Shown one piece after another: positions 1-12,073 of a DNA stretch of 64,000 nt; the first letter of the stretch is position 1; each line of letters opens with the position of its first letter. The stretch spans positions 62,001-126,000 of the forward strand of contig BDIU01000049.1 in assembly GCA_002118135.1 (NCBI GenBank). Direction: 5' to 3'. The position numbers and the translations under genes are program-made. Source of the DNA: Trebouxia sp. TZW2008. Lineage: Eukaryota > Chlorophyta > Trebouxiophyceae > Trebouxiales > Trebouxiaceae. Under the pieces are notes generated by a model. The model saw only the letters and a program-made list of their open reading frames with translations. It made no database searches and had not been told where the DNA came from.

Positions 1-39
1 ATACTCTGACTAGCCATGAGATGCTGTGCTGTGCTGCAG

Positions 40-1366
40 GTGTGATGCATTTCCTGGTGTTTCTGTGGATTCCATCCTACTACAACCAGAACTACGGCAT
101 TGACATCAAGGAGTCGGCTTTGCTGTCCATCTTCCCATGGGCTTGCGCTATAGTGGCCACACTGTGCACAGGGGTGACAGCTGATGCCCTGGCCAACCAT
201 GAGGTGCTGTGCCTGACGCATGTGCGCAAGCTCATGCAGGGCATTGGCTCGTTTGGCCCTGCAGGCTGCCTCTTCTACCTGGCCTGGCTCAATAAGGTGG
301 AATTTCAAACACCTGTTTCAATATAGTCTTCAACACTTTGACACTGAAATGCTCCATGGCCAGACCACGCCTCGCGAGGTTTCTGAAATCATGTCTTTGT
401 TGTCAGTGTCAAGTGTGAAGTCAAAGCTTTTGCGTGCAGTGGATAATCCCTAACCTAGCAGCTTTATTCACAGACTATAACTATTCACTGGCATGCTCAG
501 CCATGCAAGCATATCACGTGTACAGGTCTGTCTGCTTAGCATATGCGTTGCATGCATTCCCTGCTGATTGCCATCTGCTCAAATGCCCAAGCTAGGCTGC
601 AGCACTACGGGTTGAAGCTGCTGCCCAGGACAAACATGAATGGATTTGGGTTCTTTGGCTGTTCTCAAATGATATTTGCGTGCTCAAACAATGCTTGTCA
701 TGGTGCAGGGCGGCACTGCAGCTCATGCCTGTGTGGTGCTCAGCATCATGCTGTCACTTGAAGGCTGCTATGTGTCTGGCGCAGCATCAAACCATCTGGT
801 ATGTTCTCCTACCTCTCCACCAGTCAGACTCCATTGCTGATAAGCTTTGCACATCACATTGCATTCACAGCATAGTGGCAGCTTGCTACACATCTGGAAG
901 AGGCAAAACATGTACAGAGCTTGTCTATGTCTAGGAGAGTAGTCCGTCAATCACTTCTTGGATTTTTTTGTAAGCTCAGCTGCTGCCGGAGCGTCCCTTC
1001 TCCCTGCAAGACTCCTGAGCCATGCGCTGCAACATTGACGAGTCAACGCTGCAGCCTGTCCCATTCTCCCCCAATGCATGCGTTGCACTGCATGGTTTCA
1101 CTGACGGCTCATCTGTCAGCAAGCTTGCTTCAAGATTGCAGCGTTTTGTGTTGATGTAGGATCTGTCAGCAAAGTTTGCCGGCATCATTTTTGGGCTGAC
1201 AAATGGATTGTCAAGCATTGTGGAGGCCTTCAGCATATATGGCACTGGGCTGATCCTTGACAGCCGTCATTCATGGCCTCTGGTTTTTGAGATCGTCGCT
1301 GGCGTTAATGTTCTTGGAGGACTGTTTTACATATTTTTTGCTTCAAGCAAACCTCAGTCATGGTGA
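40..1366 (+). CDS. SLC17/PHT4-type anion transporter, 3' part
   Basis: C-terminal part of a major-facilitator anion transporter of the SLC17/PHT4 (ANTR) group, which in plants and algae moves phosphate or organic anions, often across plastid or Golgi membranes. Exons seen: 40-296, 709-798 and 1160-1366, all joining in phase 0, with stop TGA at 1364-1366. The first exon has the family pattern WIPSYYNQNYG followed by a hydrophobic segment and GVTADAL (loop Asp). The second exon encodes a helix with GGTAAHACVV. The third starts DLSAKFAGIIFGLTNG, matching the conserved 'N-x-D-x-(A)-x-x-x-AG' stretch and final helices, and ends in a short hydrophilic tail. The 5' exons lie before the window, and a small exon between 296 and 709 may be missed. 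Substrate cannot be inferred. Confidence 0.8.
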
Positions 1367-2330
1367 CAGAAGAAGGTCCAACAGGTTGCCCTGTTGACAA
1401 ATTTGCACTGCACAACATATACCAATAAGGAAGCATGAAGAGATCAGCTTTGCAGGGCTCTTGGCAATTAACATCAGGCTGCTGTATCATGCGTCTCAGC
1501 TTAAATACCAAGAGTGATTTGTGACAAACTGGTCTTGTGCAGTGCTGAATGTTTACACTGTATCCATAATGCGCTGCGTCATATGATGGCTGACAATTGG
1601 AGCACAAACGCTTGGAACAAGCCACATTGCAGATGAAGAGTCTTTGCACTGGCATGCACCAAGGCTGTCTCCTTCATGTAACATGGTCAAGACTGCAGTA
1701 CGTATAGTTAGCTAGCGGCAATCACAGGTGGCTTTTTCATGCTTTCTCTCTTGGCAGCAAGTGGCTGTTGAAGCTTGAAAATGATCATGATGTAGGCTTT
1801 ATCTCCAGCTGTCTTTTGTTGTGCCATCTCAGGGTCAGGTCTCGTCTGCTGTCCCTTCTTGACCAAACGAATCTGGAAATTCTGCACAGGCACATCAGGT
1901 TGGGCTGTTCTGCCTGCAACAAATGCTGCAAAATGTGTCTGCTAGAGAAGCACCCCACTCGACCCACCCCACCCACCGGCCGGGGGGTTGATGGCAGGGG
2001 GCAGCTGAGAGATGGCACATGGTGCCTGTGCTTGTGTTTCGAGGCCTTTGCGTCGCTCGTGCGCGCCACAAGGCCAGCTGCTGTTTGCAACTTCAGGAAG
2101 GGTTGATCGCTCGTCCTGCATGCTGCTCAGATTCGTCATGCCTAAGCACAGTTTGCAACAGCAAGCCATATGCATTTTGCACTGATCACAGTCAATACGG
2201 CTGGTCAGTGGACGCTCGCAGGCGGCCACCCCAGGCTTCTGCTAGCAATATGGCTGCGCAGCTTTTGTCGTGTTTTTAACGCTATAGCAGGGACGCCTCG
2301 CACTGTGCCTGGCGCACAGATCGAAGAGTC
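1367..2330. other. Intergenic, 3' UTR of transporter and TAF5 promoter
   Basis: Stretch between the transporter stop and the TAF5 start. I see no exon with family similarity on either strand. There is a C-rich then G-rich run near 1960-2000 (CCCACCCCACCC followed by GGCCGGGGGG). It must contain the transporter 3' UTR and the TAF5 5' UTR, with no clear TATA box. Confidence 0.5.
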
Positions 2331-5300
2331 ATGCAGGATTCGGACCTAGACAAGCTCTTTGTGGAGTACTGCAAAAAGAGAGGGTATCGTTCAGCAGCTC
2401 ACACGGGGTACTCTAGCAGATGCACCGACAGACTTGCCTTGATTGCATTCTTACGGTATATTGCAGATTTGCAAAGACTGAGGCTCTGCTAAGGCAGGAA
2501 GCAGGCGTGGACAGCATGGCCTTGTCACAGAGGTTGCAGGTCAACAGCAACGGCATCGTTGAAAATGTGCTGTATTCTTTGGTCGATCAAGATCCCAGAC
2601 AGTATGCAACAAGCTTTCACAGGCTTGCTGCTTGGGTGGACAATTCCCTTGACTTGTATCGGGTGCGCAAGACAGTAACAACAGCTCACAATCTTGCCTG
2701 TCAATCAATGTTGGTCTGGTCATGGGTGGCAATGCTGAAACCCTCATGCAACATGCACAGGAGGAGCTAGCTAGAGTTCTGTACCCTTTGTTCATACACT
2801 GCTATCTAGAGCTGATCAGCAAAAGAGCAACCAGTGAAGCACACCAGCTCTTGACAAAGCAGAAGCACCGCTTCACTACCTCTGGAGCCCAGACTGCCAA
2901 GATCAGGGAACAGGTCTGCAACTACAGCCATGCCCTTGCACTACATGTACGCATCCAAGGGCATGCTGATCAGGCTCTGTGTCCCTTTGTTGTCTCAGAA
3001 CAACAAGCTCTACCCCTCAGCTGGCTACAGACAGAAGCAATCAGTTTCCTGTGGACAGCCCTGTCCCTAGCCAATCTATGCCAAGTGAAAGACACATTCA
3101 ACATGCAGCATATGCACCTGCTTGGCTTTCAATGCGTGTGCCTGATGCCAAAGGCTGTTGGGCCATCTTCTGCTAAGCAGCTCTTGGGAGCATGCCCAGC
3201 TTGGCATGCATATCAGACCAACAGACAGTGCCTGTACAAGTCAGATGTGCAAGACAGCTAGGCACCTTGCAAGAGCTGTTGTACAGTGCTGGCAACCTGC
3301 GCAATCAGTCTTGAAATGGGCAAGCTTCGCATGGCATTATGTGTACCCAGCCAGCCTGCATACCCAGGCTGTGCTGTGCAAACGTGAATGTCTGCTGATG
3401 CAGCACAGCCTCTAAATTGACGCTGGCAGTTGCAGTTGTGTCATGCCAGGAGATACAGGATCTGAATCCAGTAGCAGCCCCAGAGCATATAGCCGCCCTT
3501 TGTACCTGAGTTGTTCTGTTTTGGCATTGCTATTTGCTGATATGTCGTATCAGGAGATGCAAGAGTTGGTTTCAGTGGTAGTTCCAGAGCGTATAGGCAC
3601 CCTTCACACCTGAGCTGTTTTGTTTTGACATTGACATTCGCTGATGTGTCGTATCAGGAGATACAGGATCTGAATTCGGTGGCAGTCCCACAGCACATAC
3701 AGACCAACCGCACAGCTCAGGCAGCCAGATCAGCTCGCTACCCTGTCACACTTTCCACCTACTCGTTTCAGCTGCTCATGGCCTTCCTACAAGGATCCAA
3801 GCTCTGGCTGCTGCTGTCAATCATCAATGAGCATGTCAAAGTTCAGGTGCGTCGTTGCAAGGATATTGCTCTGATGCAGTCGATGCCCTTGCTGTTATCA
3901 TAGCAATGTGCACTGCAGTTTCTGAGCACACACCACAGCTCACTCACGCACACTAAGCACACAGATTATTCAACACCTTAAAAACAATGGTCAAATTCCG
4001 ATCAAGCTTTTTGTTGGTTTGTGCATGAATGACATCTTGCTGGGCAGGAGATAGAAATTTGTAGCTGACAAATTCTGTCAGAATTGTGAGCAGATGCCAC
4101 CAGTGTATAGGCAAACTTTAGTTGTTGCCGGCGCACCATGAGATATTACCCGACATGATAGCCGATCACTTGCATTGCCAAGCTGTTTACAGATGGTTTG
4201 TCATTTTAATCAGCACCACTCGCTGTGCAAGTCCGCACAATCAGAGCACAACCATCACATGCTGGCTGCCACGCTAAGTATCTGCCAATACAGGAGACGT
4301 CTGCCTCAGCGTGTTGGCTGCTGTGCTGCTTAGCTAAGCCTGTGCGCAAAATGTCTGCATCAGTGTATCGGCTGCTGTGCTGATTACATAGGTCCGTGCA
4401 GGAAACGTCTGCGCCAGTGGATGACATAGCCTCAGAACAGACCACCCTGCTGACAGGGCCCATCCAAGGGGATGTGGTCACCATCAACCAGAAGCCCCTT
4501 GACCTCATGCTTCTCCAGGTGACACTCAAACAGTGATACTGCAATGCGCCTGCCCAGAGCCGCCTGTCTGCTGCCATTTGATTGATAGCATGTATCATAT
4601 GCATGACACTGACTTGTACTGAACAAGCCAAGTTTGGCAAATTGGGTTCATTCCTGCTTCATGTTGTCATGAACAAGATGTGCGTGGCAGGACAATGTGG
4701 AAGACAAGTGGCGGGAGCAGAAGGCGGCAGCTGAGGAGGCAGCTGAGCTGGAAGTGGATGAGCAGGGCAAGCCCCTCACCAAGAAGCAGAAGCAGCAGCT
4801 GAAGAAAGCGGCAGAGAAGGAACGCGCCCGCCAGAAACAAGCTACCCAGGACAGGATGGAGCCCAAGGTGCCTGCAGCTTTGACAGCGTTTTGACAGGTC
4901 TTCTGTCTGTGCGGCAGTCCATCATGGCATGCATGTTTCTTGGATGGCAGGCTTCGTACAGTCAGCTGTCGCTTTGCAGTTTGCACTATGCATGCATGGC
5001 GGCCTTCTGTATGTCAAGTGTGCCTGTCCGATGCACGGCGTTAATTGCTCCACAAACGCAACTGCTTCACAGTGCTCACTGCTGCATTGCTTCACAGTAT
5101 TTGAAATGCTGCACATGTGTCAAAGTGGAGCACTTGGCCACTGACCAGACGCACTTCCGCTGCTGCTATGCATCAATGCACAGCATGATAAAACATGTGC
5201 ATGCCAAAATTCTCTCAGCATTACTTGATGACACTATGCGTCGCAGCCTCTAGCATGTTGCTTGACATAATAGCGCATGGTGTTGTTGCAGATGCCTCTC

Positions 5301-8300
5301 ATGCCCATATCAGATGAGCTAGAGGCAGAAATGCTTCAGAGCATTGAGAACAGGGCAGCTTTGAGTTCCAGTGCCCTGCCATCAGCTGCCTTCTACACTT
5401 TCATCAACAGCCATCACACCCTGAACTGCATTACCAGCTCCAGCGACGGTTCCTGTGTAGCAGGTACGTCCTGTCATGCACATCATTGCACAGACGGAAT
5501 ACTTGGCCGGCCCGGATGAGCACTGGACACATCGCATACTTAAGTCAGCGTCAAGACTGACTACCCAAGCAAATTTTGTTGTATACATGCAGCATTGACA
5601 TCAGACACTAATTTTACCACCATCAGACAGCATGCATAATCAAACAGCCTCAAGCACGATGAGCTGGGTATCATTTGCAGAAACCAGCATTGGCACTCGT
5701 CATCAGCGCCTTGAGTGCGCTGGTGAGTGTGATCAAGGGTCTGTGCAAGAAGCGATGCCTGCTGCAATCTTTCTACGCAAAGTTTGAACCTGCTCAGTAT
5801 ATGCCTCAATGTGTCGCGCAAGGCACTGGACACATTGTAGTTTGTTGACAAACTATAACGTGTTTGGAGCCTTGCATGCGACAATGGCAGCGCAAGCCAA
5901 TACAAGCTCCTTTCTGCTCACAGACAAACTAGTCCTGGCTTCTAGACTTGCATCTCACAGCTCAGGTGTTGCACAACAAAACATCAACCCCATCAATTGT
6001 CAATGTCAACGGTCAGACACAGAAAGTCTGACTGTCGACTGTCTGTGTCTGACTGTTTTGCATCATATTGCGCAGATTACCACGTTGCTGCAAGCCTGCC
6101 AGTGCTGCTGTATCAGGCCTCAGATTATATACATATATAACGCTGTGATGGGCATAAGCATGCCAGATAATGCATGATGGGCTGCAGATGGTTCTGCTGA
6201 GTCACCTGTGCGCATCCCTGGTGTGCGTGACTTACAATTGTGTAATGATGCACATCTCACATGGTGCGTGGCGGGCTGCAGCTGGCTTTGCTGACTCATC
6301 TTTGAGCATATATAATATGATGAATCTTTCCTACCGAGAGTTTTGGACTGATTTACTTTGAGCAAACTTGCCTTGTGTGCCTTGCATGTGACATCAAGGG
6401 CAGAAGCCCGCACAAGCTCCTGATAGCAGTTCTTGACTAGATAAGCTAGCTTTAGTTGTAAAATTCACGCCTCACACGCCACGCAGGTGGTTTTGCTGAC
6501 TCATCTGTACGCATCTATGACCTTGAGAAGCTGGCAGCCACCCGTAAAGCGTCACAGCAGGAAGCAGCAGCCAATCAAAGTGCAGTCAGCCTGCTGTGGG
6601 GCCATTCTGGGGCAGTGTATGGTCTTGACTATAGTCCTGATCAGCAGCTGCTGTACACCAGCTCAGCTGATGGCACAGTGCGGCTGTGGAGCACAGAGCT
6701 GGGTGTGAATCTGGTCGCATACAGGTGTGCTCCGCTGTGCTGCACTGTGCTGTGCTATGACATGCTGTGCTATGTGGTGTAGATTGCAGCCCTGGCAGTT
6801 GCTGTACACCAACTCAGCTGATGGCCCAATGCGGCTGTGGAGCACAGAGCTGGATGGGAACCCAGTAACCTACGGGTGTGCCGTGCTGTGCTGTGCTATG
6901 CTGTGCTGTGCTGTGTTGTGCTGTGCTGTGCTGTGCTGTGTTGGCTTTCCAAAGAATTTGTTGTGCTTGTAGACATCATATTTGTGAGCTGTGTTGAGAT
7001 CCCAACTCTTTGACCTTGGTGCTTTGGAATCTGTAGTAGCTGCTCATAGTGCTAGTCATTTATTCATAAGAGGCATGGTAGATCTCATTGGAGACCCATT
7101 GCTTTTGGCAGCAATGCAGCTGTGAAAAGGTAATGCTCTTCTAATTTTAGATCAGCATGACTAAGAGCAGAATAGGTGCAAGGCTCATGGGAGCCCTTGA
7201 ACATGGACCTGAATTGCTGCAGCATGCAGGGGCCACAACTTCCCAGTCTGGGATGTGGCTTCTTCGCCACATGGCTACTACTTTGCCAGCGCCTCAGCAG
7301 ATAAGACAGGCAGGGTGTGGTGCACAGACCGAGCCACCCCTCTGCGCATCTTGACAGGCAAGGCGCCTGGCCTCATTGCAACAGTCAACTGTAACTACTC
7401 CTGTTTGTAAGTATGTACTGTCATGGGCATTGTACTTGCATATGTGTGACAATCAAGTCACCAGTCACCGCCCTTCTCAGGTGATCCAGTCATTGACTCA
7501 ATGCGTACAGAAAGAAGATGGCAAAAAGACAGGAGCCTCGTGCCTGCCAGCACTCCATTCAATTCATGCCATGGCTGTATGGCACACATATAAGCACTGC
7601 ATACTGACAATTGTTCTTGTCTGTCTCATCAAGATTGTCTGCTGCTTTCCAATCAGAACTGTTTGTCAAGCTGGCAGGTCTGAATGACAGCAAATGCAAC
7701 TGATGTAGCAGCTTTGATGACACTCAACAAAGCTGTGTATTTTGATTTTCAGTCAGAATGGAGCAATTTGTGTGTTTCAGAATGCACAGTGCAAAGCAGT
7801 AACGGACTTTGGACTTGCTCCACTTACATAGCATCATGCCCATGTTTGTGGACAAGAAGCAGCGGCAGATGTGCATCAATACAAGCACACGGCGTTTTGG
7901 CTAAGCACAAAAGAATGCACGACATGAGCATCAGGCTTCCGCCTGCAAGGCATCAGTCAGACGTGGATGTGGTGCAGTGGCACCCCAATAGCCACTACCT
8001 GGCCACAGGCTCCAGTGAGCGCTCCACTTGCACTAGATCAATCTTTCGCAAACAGGAAAATGCATGCATTAGTGTAGGCACTGCTCACAGGGGTGCAGGA
8101 CATGAGGCCTGTCATTACTGCAGGGCATCAGTCAGATGTGGATGTGGCGCAGTAGCACCCCAATAGCCACTACCTTGCCGGACTTGGACTGTGGACAGCA
8201 AATAGCAATAATTACGTAGCAACAGCCAGTGTTCACATCAGTTCAGGTCATGAGGCCTTTCATCAGTGCAGGGCATCAGTCAGATGTGGATGTGGTGCAG

Positions 8301-10282
8301 TGGCACCCCAATAGCCACTACCTGGCCACGGGCTCCAGTGACCGCTCCATCAGGCTGTGGGACGTCAGAGATGCCTCCACTGCTCGCGTCTTTGTTGGCC
8401 ATCGCTCACCTGTAAGTCCATACTGCGCCCCTGTTGCTCTGTTTCTTGACAGTCCAGCATTTAGCTTGATTCTAGTCTGTCAGCATAGTCATAGGCTTGG
8501 GTGACCGCTGCATCAGGCTGTGGGATGTCAGAGATGCCTTCACTGCCCGCGTCTTTGTTAGCTACTGCCCCCCCTAAGCTCACCTTGTGCTGTTTTGTGC
8601 ATGTTCTGATCCATCAGAGTTGACAATGTCTAGCTTGCATACTGAAGATCCAGCACATGTACAGTACTAATTGCCTACGGCCATGTGATATGTGAGCAAC
8701 TGATCCTGCTGTTCCCAAGATGCAACAGCAAGGGCAAAGTACAATATCAAGCAGGCAACATAGAACTTAAAAGACTCAAGCCAAGACATGATTTCAGCAT
8801 CCACATGCTCTGCACATGCCAGATGTTCATCACTCACCAGTGAACCTGCCCATGTCTGCCAATCTGCTATCATCTGCTATGTTTTCTCTTTGTTGGCCCA
8901 CATGCTCTTACTTGCTCGCAATATCAAGAAAGTTTGTGCCAACTGTGTCATGTGTTGTGTTACCTTTTGACCCATCTGTTTCCAAGTGCCTACTCTCCCT
9001 CACAACATCAAAAACTTTCCGGGTGCAGGTGACAGCGCTAGCTTTTTCTCCTGATGGGCAGATGATGGCATCTGGCAGTGAGGACGGCTCCCTCATGCTG
9101 TGGAACCTGAAAGATGCTCGCCGCTTCACATTGGCCCCACAGCATAAAGGCCCAGTCTGGAGTTTGGCATACAGTCAAGGGGATGGCAGCCTCCTTGCCT
9201 CAGGTGATTGCAAGTTACTCAAACTGTATGCTGCGACAGAGTACAATGAAGGTCTTGCTCCTTTGGATTTCACCTCCATTTTATCACCTGATGTTCATAT
9301 TGGCAGATGATTTTCATTATCTTGTGTGCCATCATGGGCAATGCTCAGAACGTCTCTGTACTGGGTATAAGATTGTATGCACAATAAAGGGCTAGCTGCA
9401 GAATACATGTGATTGCTGCATTGTGGGCGCCACACACATCTGGACTGCTTCTGAATGTAATGCTTATGACTGAAGTCAGGGCGCATAAAAAATTCAGCCA
9501 ACACAAAAGCTTTCAGATCTTGGAGCGGTGCAAACTCAAGTTGCGTTGAGCGTCTATCAAATGCTTGTTTGCTGCATCAACAGCATTAGCTGCAGTCAAA
9601 AGCAGAAGCAAGCTGCTTGGGCAGTAAACTCATGCAGCTGCCAATCTCATGCTGTGTGTTGCTGCCGCATAGACTGCCTGCTGCTGCTGCTGCTGCTCTG
9701 CCATGCTCTGCACACCCCACGCTGATGCTCACACTGCTTATTGACAGAGGTGACCGTTGGCTTGCAGCTTCACATGCAGCATACATCACATGGGTCTTGC
9801 ATCCCAGTGCATCTACACAAGCCCAGTGTGGGCTGGGGTTGCAACACAACTCCCGCATTTGGCTGACTCAATCCACTGCATCATGCAAAGCTACTAATTG
9901 TTGCTTCAAGCAGCAGTTCCAGACTGCCTCTGTGAAAAGAGGCTCTCAAAAAAGACCTCAAATGGCATAGAGTTTTCCTTTTTGTGCTCATGCAGCTTGT
10001 TGTGATTGGCGCTGCAGGTTTGCTTGGCAAACATTCCAACTGTCTTGCATTCCAGTGCATCATTGCATATTTGTTGTGGTTGATGCTGCAGGCAGCGCAG
10101 ACCACACAGTACAGCTGTGGGGAGCAGCATCAGCAGAGGGGCAGCAATCAAACGCAGCAGACAGTACAGCCCCACTCAAGCCGCTGCGCACTTTCCAGAC
10201 AAAGGCTACCCCAGTCTTTCATGTGCATTTCACTCCCATGAACCTGCTTATAGGGTCTGGGGCCTTGACTTTGAGACGTTAG
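2331..10282 (+). CDS. TAF5: TAF5, TFIID/SAGA WD40 subunit
   Basis: Scaffold subunit of general transcription factor TFIID (TAF5 is also found in SAGA), acting in the nucleus. Twelve exons: 2331-2407, 2467-2662, 2761-2913, 3658-3846, 4402-4518, 4691-4867, 5292-5463, 6487-6724, 7230-7357, 8272-8411, 9029-9203, 10092-10282. All phases agree and the total is 1953 nt (650 residues), normal for plant TAF5. Exon 1 carries a LisH-like motif ([17 protein letters not shown]). Exons 2-4 form the TAF5 N-terminal domain 2 ([19 protein letters not shown], then LLSIINEHV). Exon 6 is a charged lysine-rich linker. Exons 7-12 encode WD40 blades ([46 protein letters not shown]), ending TPVFHVHFT before a short tail. 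Intron 9 has a GC donor. Several introns hold decayed copies of exons 4, 5, 8 and 10. Confidence 0.93.
3450..3657 (+). repeat. Two tandem relics of TAF5 exon 4 start
   Basis: Two 104-bp units directly before exon 4 repeat the end of intron 3 plus the first ~45 coding bases of the exon. The exon-like GAGATACAGG/GAGATGCAAG starts fall at 3450 and 3554, and the real exon starts at 3658, so both periods are exactly 104 bp. Each copy keeps a CAG or CCAG acceptor and diverges from the exon beyond ~50 nt. They are tandem exon-edge duplications that could act as decoy acceptors. Confidence 0.85.
4294..4401 (+). repeat. Two tandem relics of TAF5 exon 5 start
   Basis: Two 54-bp units before exon 5: exon-like starts at 4294 (GAGACGTCTGC) and 4348 (AAAATGTCTGC), with the true exon at 4402 (GAAACGTCTGC). 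Both periods are exactly 54 bp (18 codons). The first unit keeps a CAG acceptor; the second has CGC in its place and looks dead. Confidence 0.8.
6188..6330 (+). repeat. Two relics of TAF5 exon 8 start
   Basis: The exon 8 beginning (acceptor, GGTTTTGCTGACTCATCTGT, starting at 6487) has two weaker copies in intron 7 at about 6188 and 6282. Both follow a GCTGCAG acceptor. The copies decay after ~35 coding bases, and the second contains a TGA. Confidence 0.75.
6790..6877 (+). repeat. Relic of TAF5 exon 8 end with donor
   Basis: Copy of the last ~80 bases of exon 8 (WD40 blade core reading [18 protein letters not shown] in place of [18 protein letters not shown]) about 150 bp downstream of the real one, including a GTGTGC donor-like end. 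It stays open in frame, so inclusion as a duplicate blade is formally possible, but no acceptor in the right phase is evident. Confidence 0.8.
6878..6945 (+). repeat. (TGTGC)n microsatellite
   Basis: Imperfect pentanucleotide tract of GTGCT/GCTGT units in TAF5 intron 8. A shorter related tract lies at 6727-6775, directly after the real exon 8 donor. Both begin at the donor of the exon copy or exon, so the microsatellite was probably part of the duplicated unit. Confidence 0.85.
7949..8176 (+). repeat. Two relics of TAF5 exon 10 start
   Basis: The WD40 exon starting [20 protein letters not shown] (real copy 8272-8411) has two upstream copies. The one at 7949 is intact in frame for ~26 residues but loses its second half. 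The one at 8124 carries a stop in place of the Trp codon (TAG). Both retain an acceptor-like AG before GGCATCAG. Confidence 0.85.
8500..8580 (+). repeat. Relic of TAF5 exon 10 end
   Basis: Second half of exon 10 duplicated about 163 bp downstream (reads [19 protein letters not shown]). The donor is lost: the real exon ends CACCT|GTAAGT, while the copy has a C-run then TAAGC. Together with the upstream copies, exon 10 has been partly copied on both sides. Confidence 0.8.
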
Positions 10283-12073
10283 CCGAGTGTCTACAAGCCT
10301 GGCCAGTCAAGTCGTATAGCAGCCTACTGCTCTGTCAATTGCCCCAGTTTTGCTTAATCTGCTGGTGTCATAGCAATTATGATGTTGCACTGTGCAGCCC
10401 GTTAATAGCTAGTTACTTTGCCTGCCATTCTGTACAAGACATAAAGCATATGCTGTTTTGAGTGTCTGGCACCATGTTTCTTGCATTGCATGTGCCCTCT
10501 GCACATTGAGTCTCAAAGTGAGTCCAAATTAGAAGCAAGCTGTGTCACTGTGCTGCGAGTGCCGACGTGGCATCGCATTGCAAGGGTCTGGTTTCAGCTG
10601 CAGTGCTCAAAAGGCTGGACCAACGCGGTCCCAAGCTGCTTTATCTCAATCTTAAGTCAGTCAATGCATTGTCTCCACAGCTGCCACACACATGCAAGCT
10701 CCGGCTAATCAGACGTGCAAGCTGCTAGCTGTCGTGACAACGCATAAACACTGGCAAACCACAATGCAGTCTGCGGATGGCTGAGTCGATGATACACACA
10801 TGCAATCATTGAATGTCGACAAGCTTGTTTGGTTTGAGACCTATTCATCAATTGTGACTTAACCAGGAGGAACAGGCCAGACTTTGATGCTAAGGCAGGA
10901 TGGCAATCACAAAACCAGTACAGTTGTTGCTTAACTGCTGAGCCCCGGCAAGGGCTCTCCATGGAGAGCCAACAGAATGCGCCGTGCTGGACTTGCCATC
11001 CTACAAACAAAAACCACGACAAGCTTTCGCATCAGTTAACATGCCGATTGTCAGCACCCTTCTGGCAGCCAGCAAACTGTCAAGCAGGATGGACAACAGG
11101 GGGTTCTATGCCTCAAACTGCAAGGTGTTTGCAGGCTGCAGCTACAAAGTGCTGTGTGGCGCAGAAACAGCCGAGTATTACTTTGAGACCGGCACAATCG
11201 CGATCTGTTGCCTACAATATTTGACAATCGCTTCAAGCCCACGCCAGGCACATGAAACAAAACTTTTATGTGTATGGCTGCCCGCGCCACTATTCCCCTG
11301 ATTGCCCCTTGGAGTGTTTGCTACTGTCCCTAACACTCAACATCGTTACAAGCCAGCAGCAGGTTACGAGCATGCTTGCAGGCCTTCCTGGGAGCAATAT
11401 GTCGACAAGGCAGCAGCAAGTTAGGCACGCGACAATACATCTGCGAAGTGTAGCGACTGGTGTATATTCCTTGCGCAAAGTTCAGAGGGACATAGTGCTA
11501 GCTCTGAGAGCACATGCTCTCAGAATGCGAAACAACCAGTCCTACTGGCATTGGCCCTATAGCCCGGTCGGCTCGGTCAAGACCCTCCAGCACATAGGGA
11601 AGCCATAAGCAGACAGCTAGCCAACTGGAGTGTCAGAGTGTGCAGCGAGCAGGTTCTGCCGGTGTTGGTGTTTTCAACACATAGACTCCGGGGCCTGGGC
11701 TCGTCTGCACTGGTTGGGGGGGGGTGGGCACAGGGCCCGGGGGTTCCAAAGACCAGCAAGCAGTGTATAAACACCAGGTAAGCAGACGGGATCAGGTACG
11801 TCAGAGGTAAGTATATGCTGCTTGCTGCTTTTGTATGGCAGCTGCGTGCCAGTGCATGATCATGATGTAACATGTATGCTATCAAGGTCGAGCCCATGAT
11901 AGCAAGTTTGCGTGTGCGTGCTAGCTCAAATCTGCAAATTTCATGAATTATCAGTGGATCCACAAATGTGATGCACATTCCAGGTCCTCTTTGAACAAAA
12001 TTTCTTGCAACACACATGTATTGTGCAACTGAGACTTCTGGCGCATCAGCAAAGGAAGCAGCTAGAGCTTTGG
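10283..12073. other. Convergent intergenic region, no gene recognised
   Basis: Between the TAF5 stop and the TTC33-like stop. Short open frames occur (for example + strand 11041-11220), but none shows a recognisable domain or consistent splice phasing. A G-run lies near 11714-11725. It should contain the two 3' UTRs. Confidence 0.45.

Noticed and set aside
11041..11300. Possible small + strand gene
   Set aside because: Open for ~85 codons, but no start context, splice partners or recognisable domain; left as intergenic.
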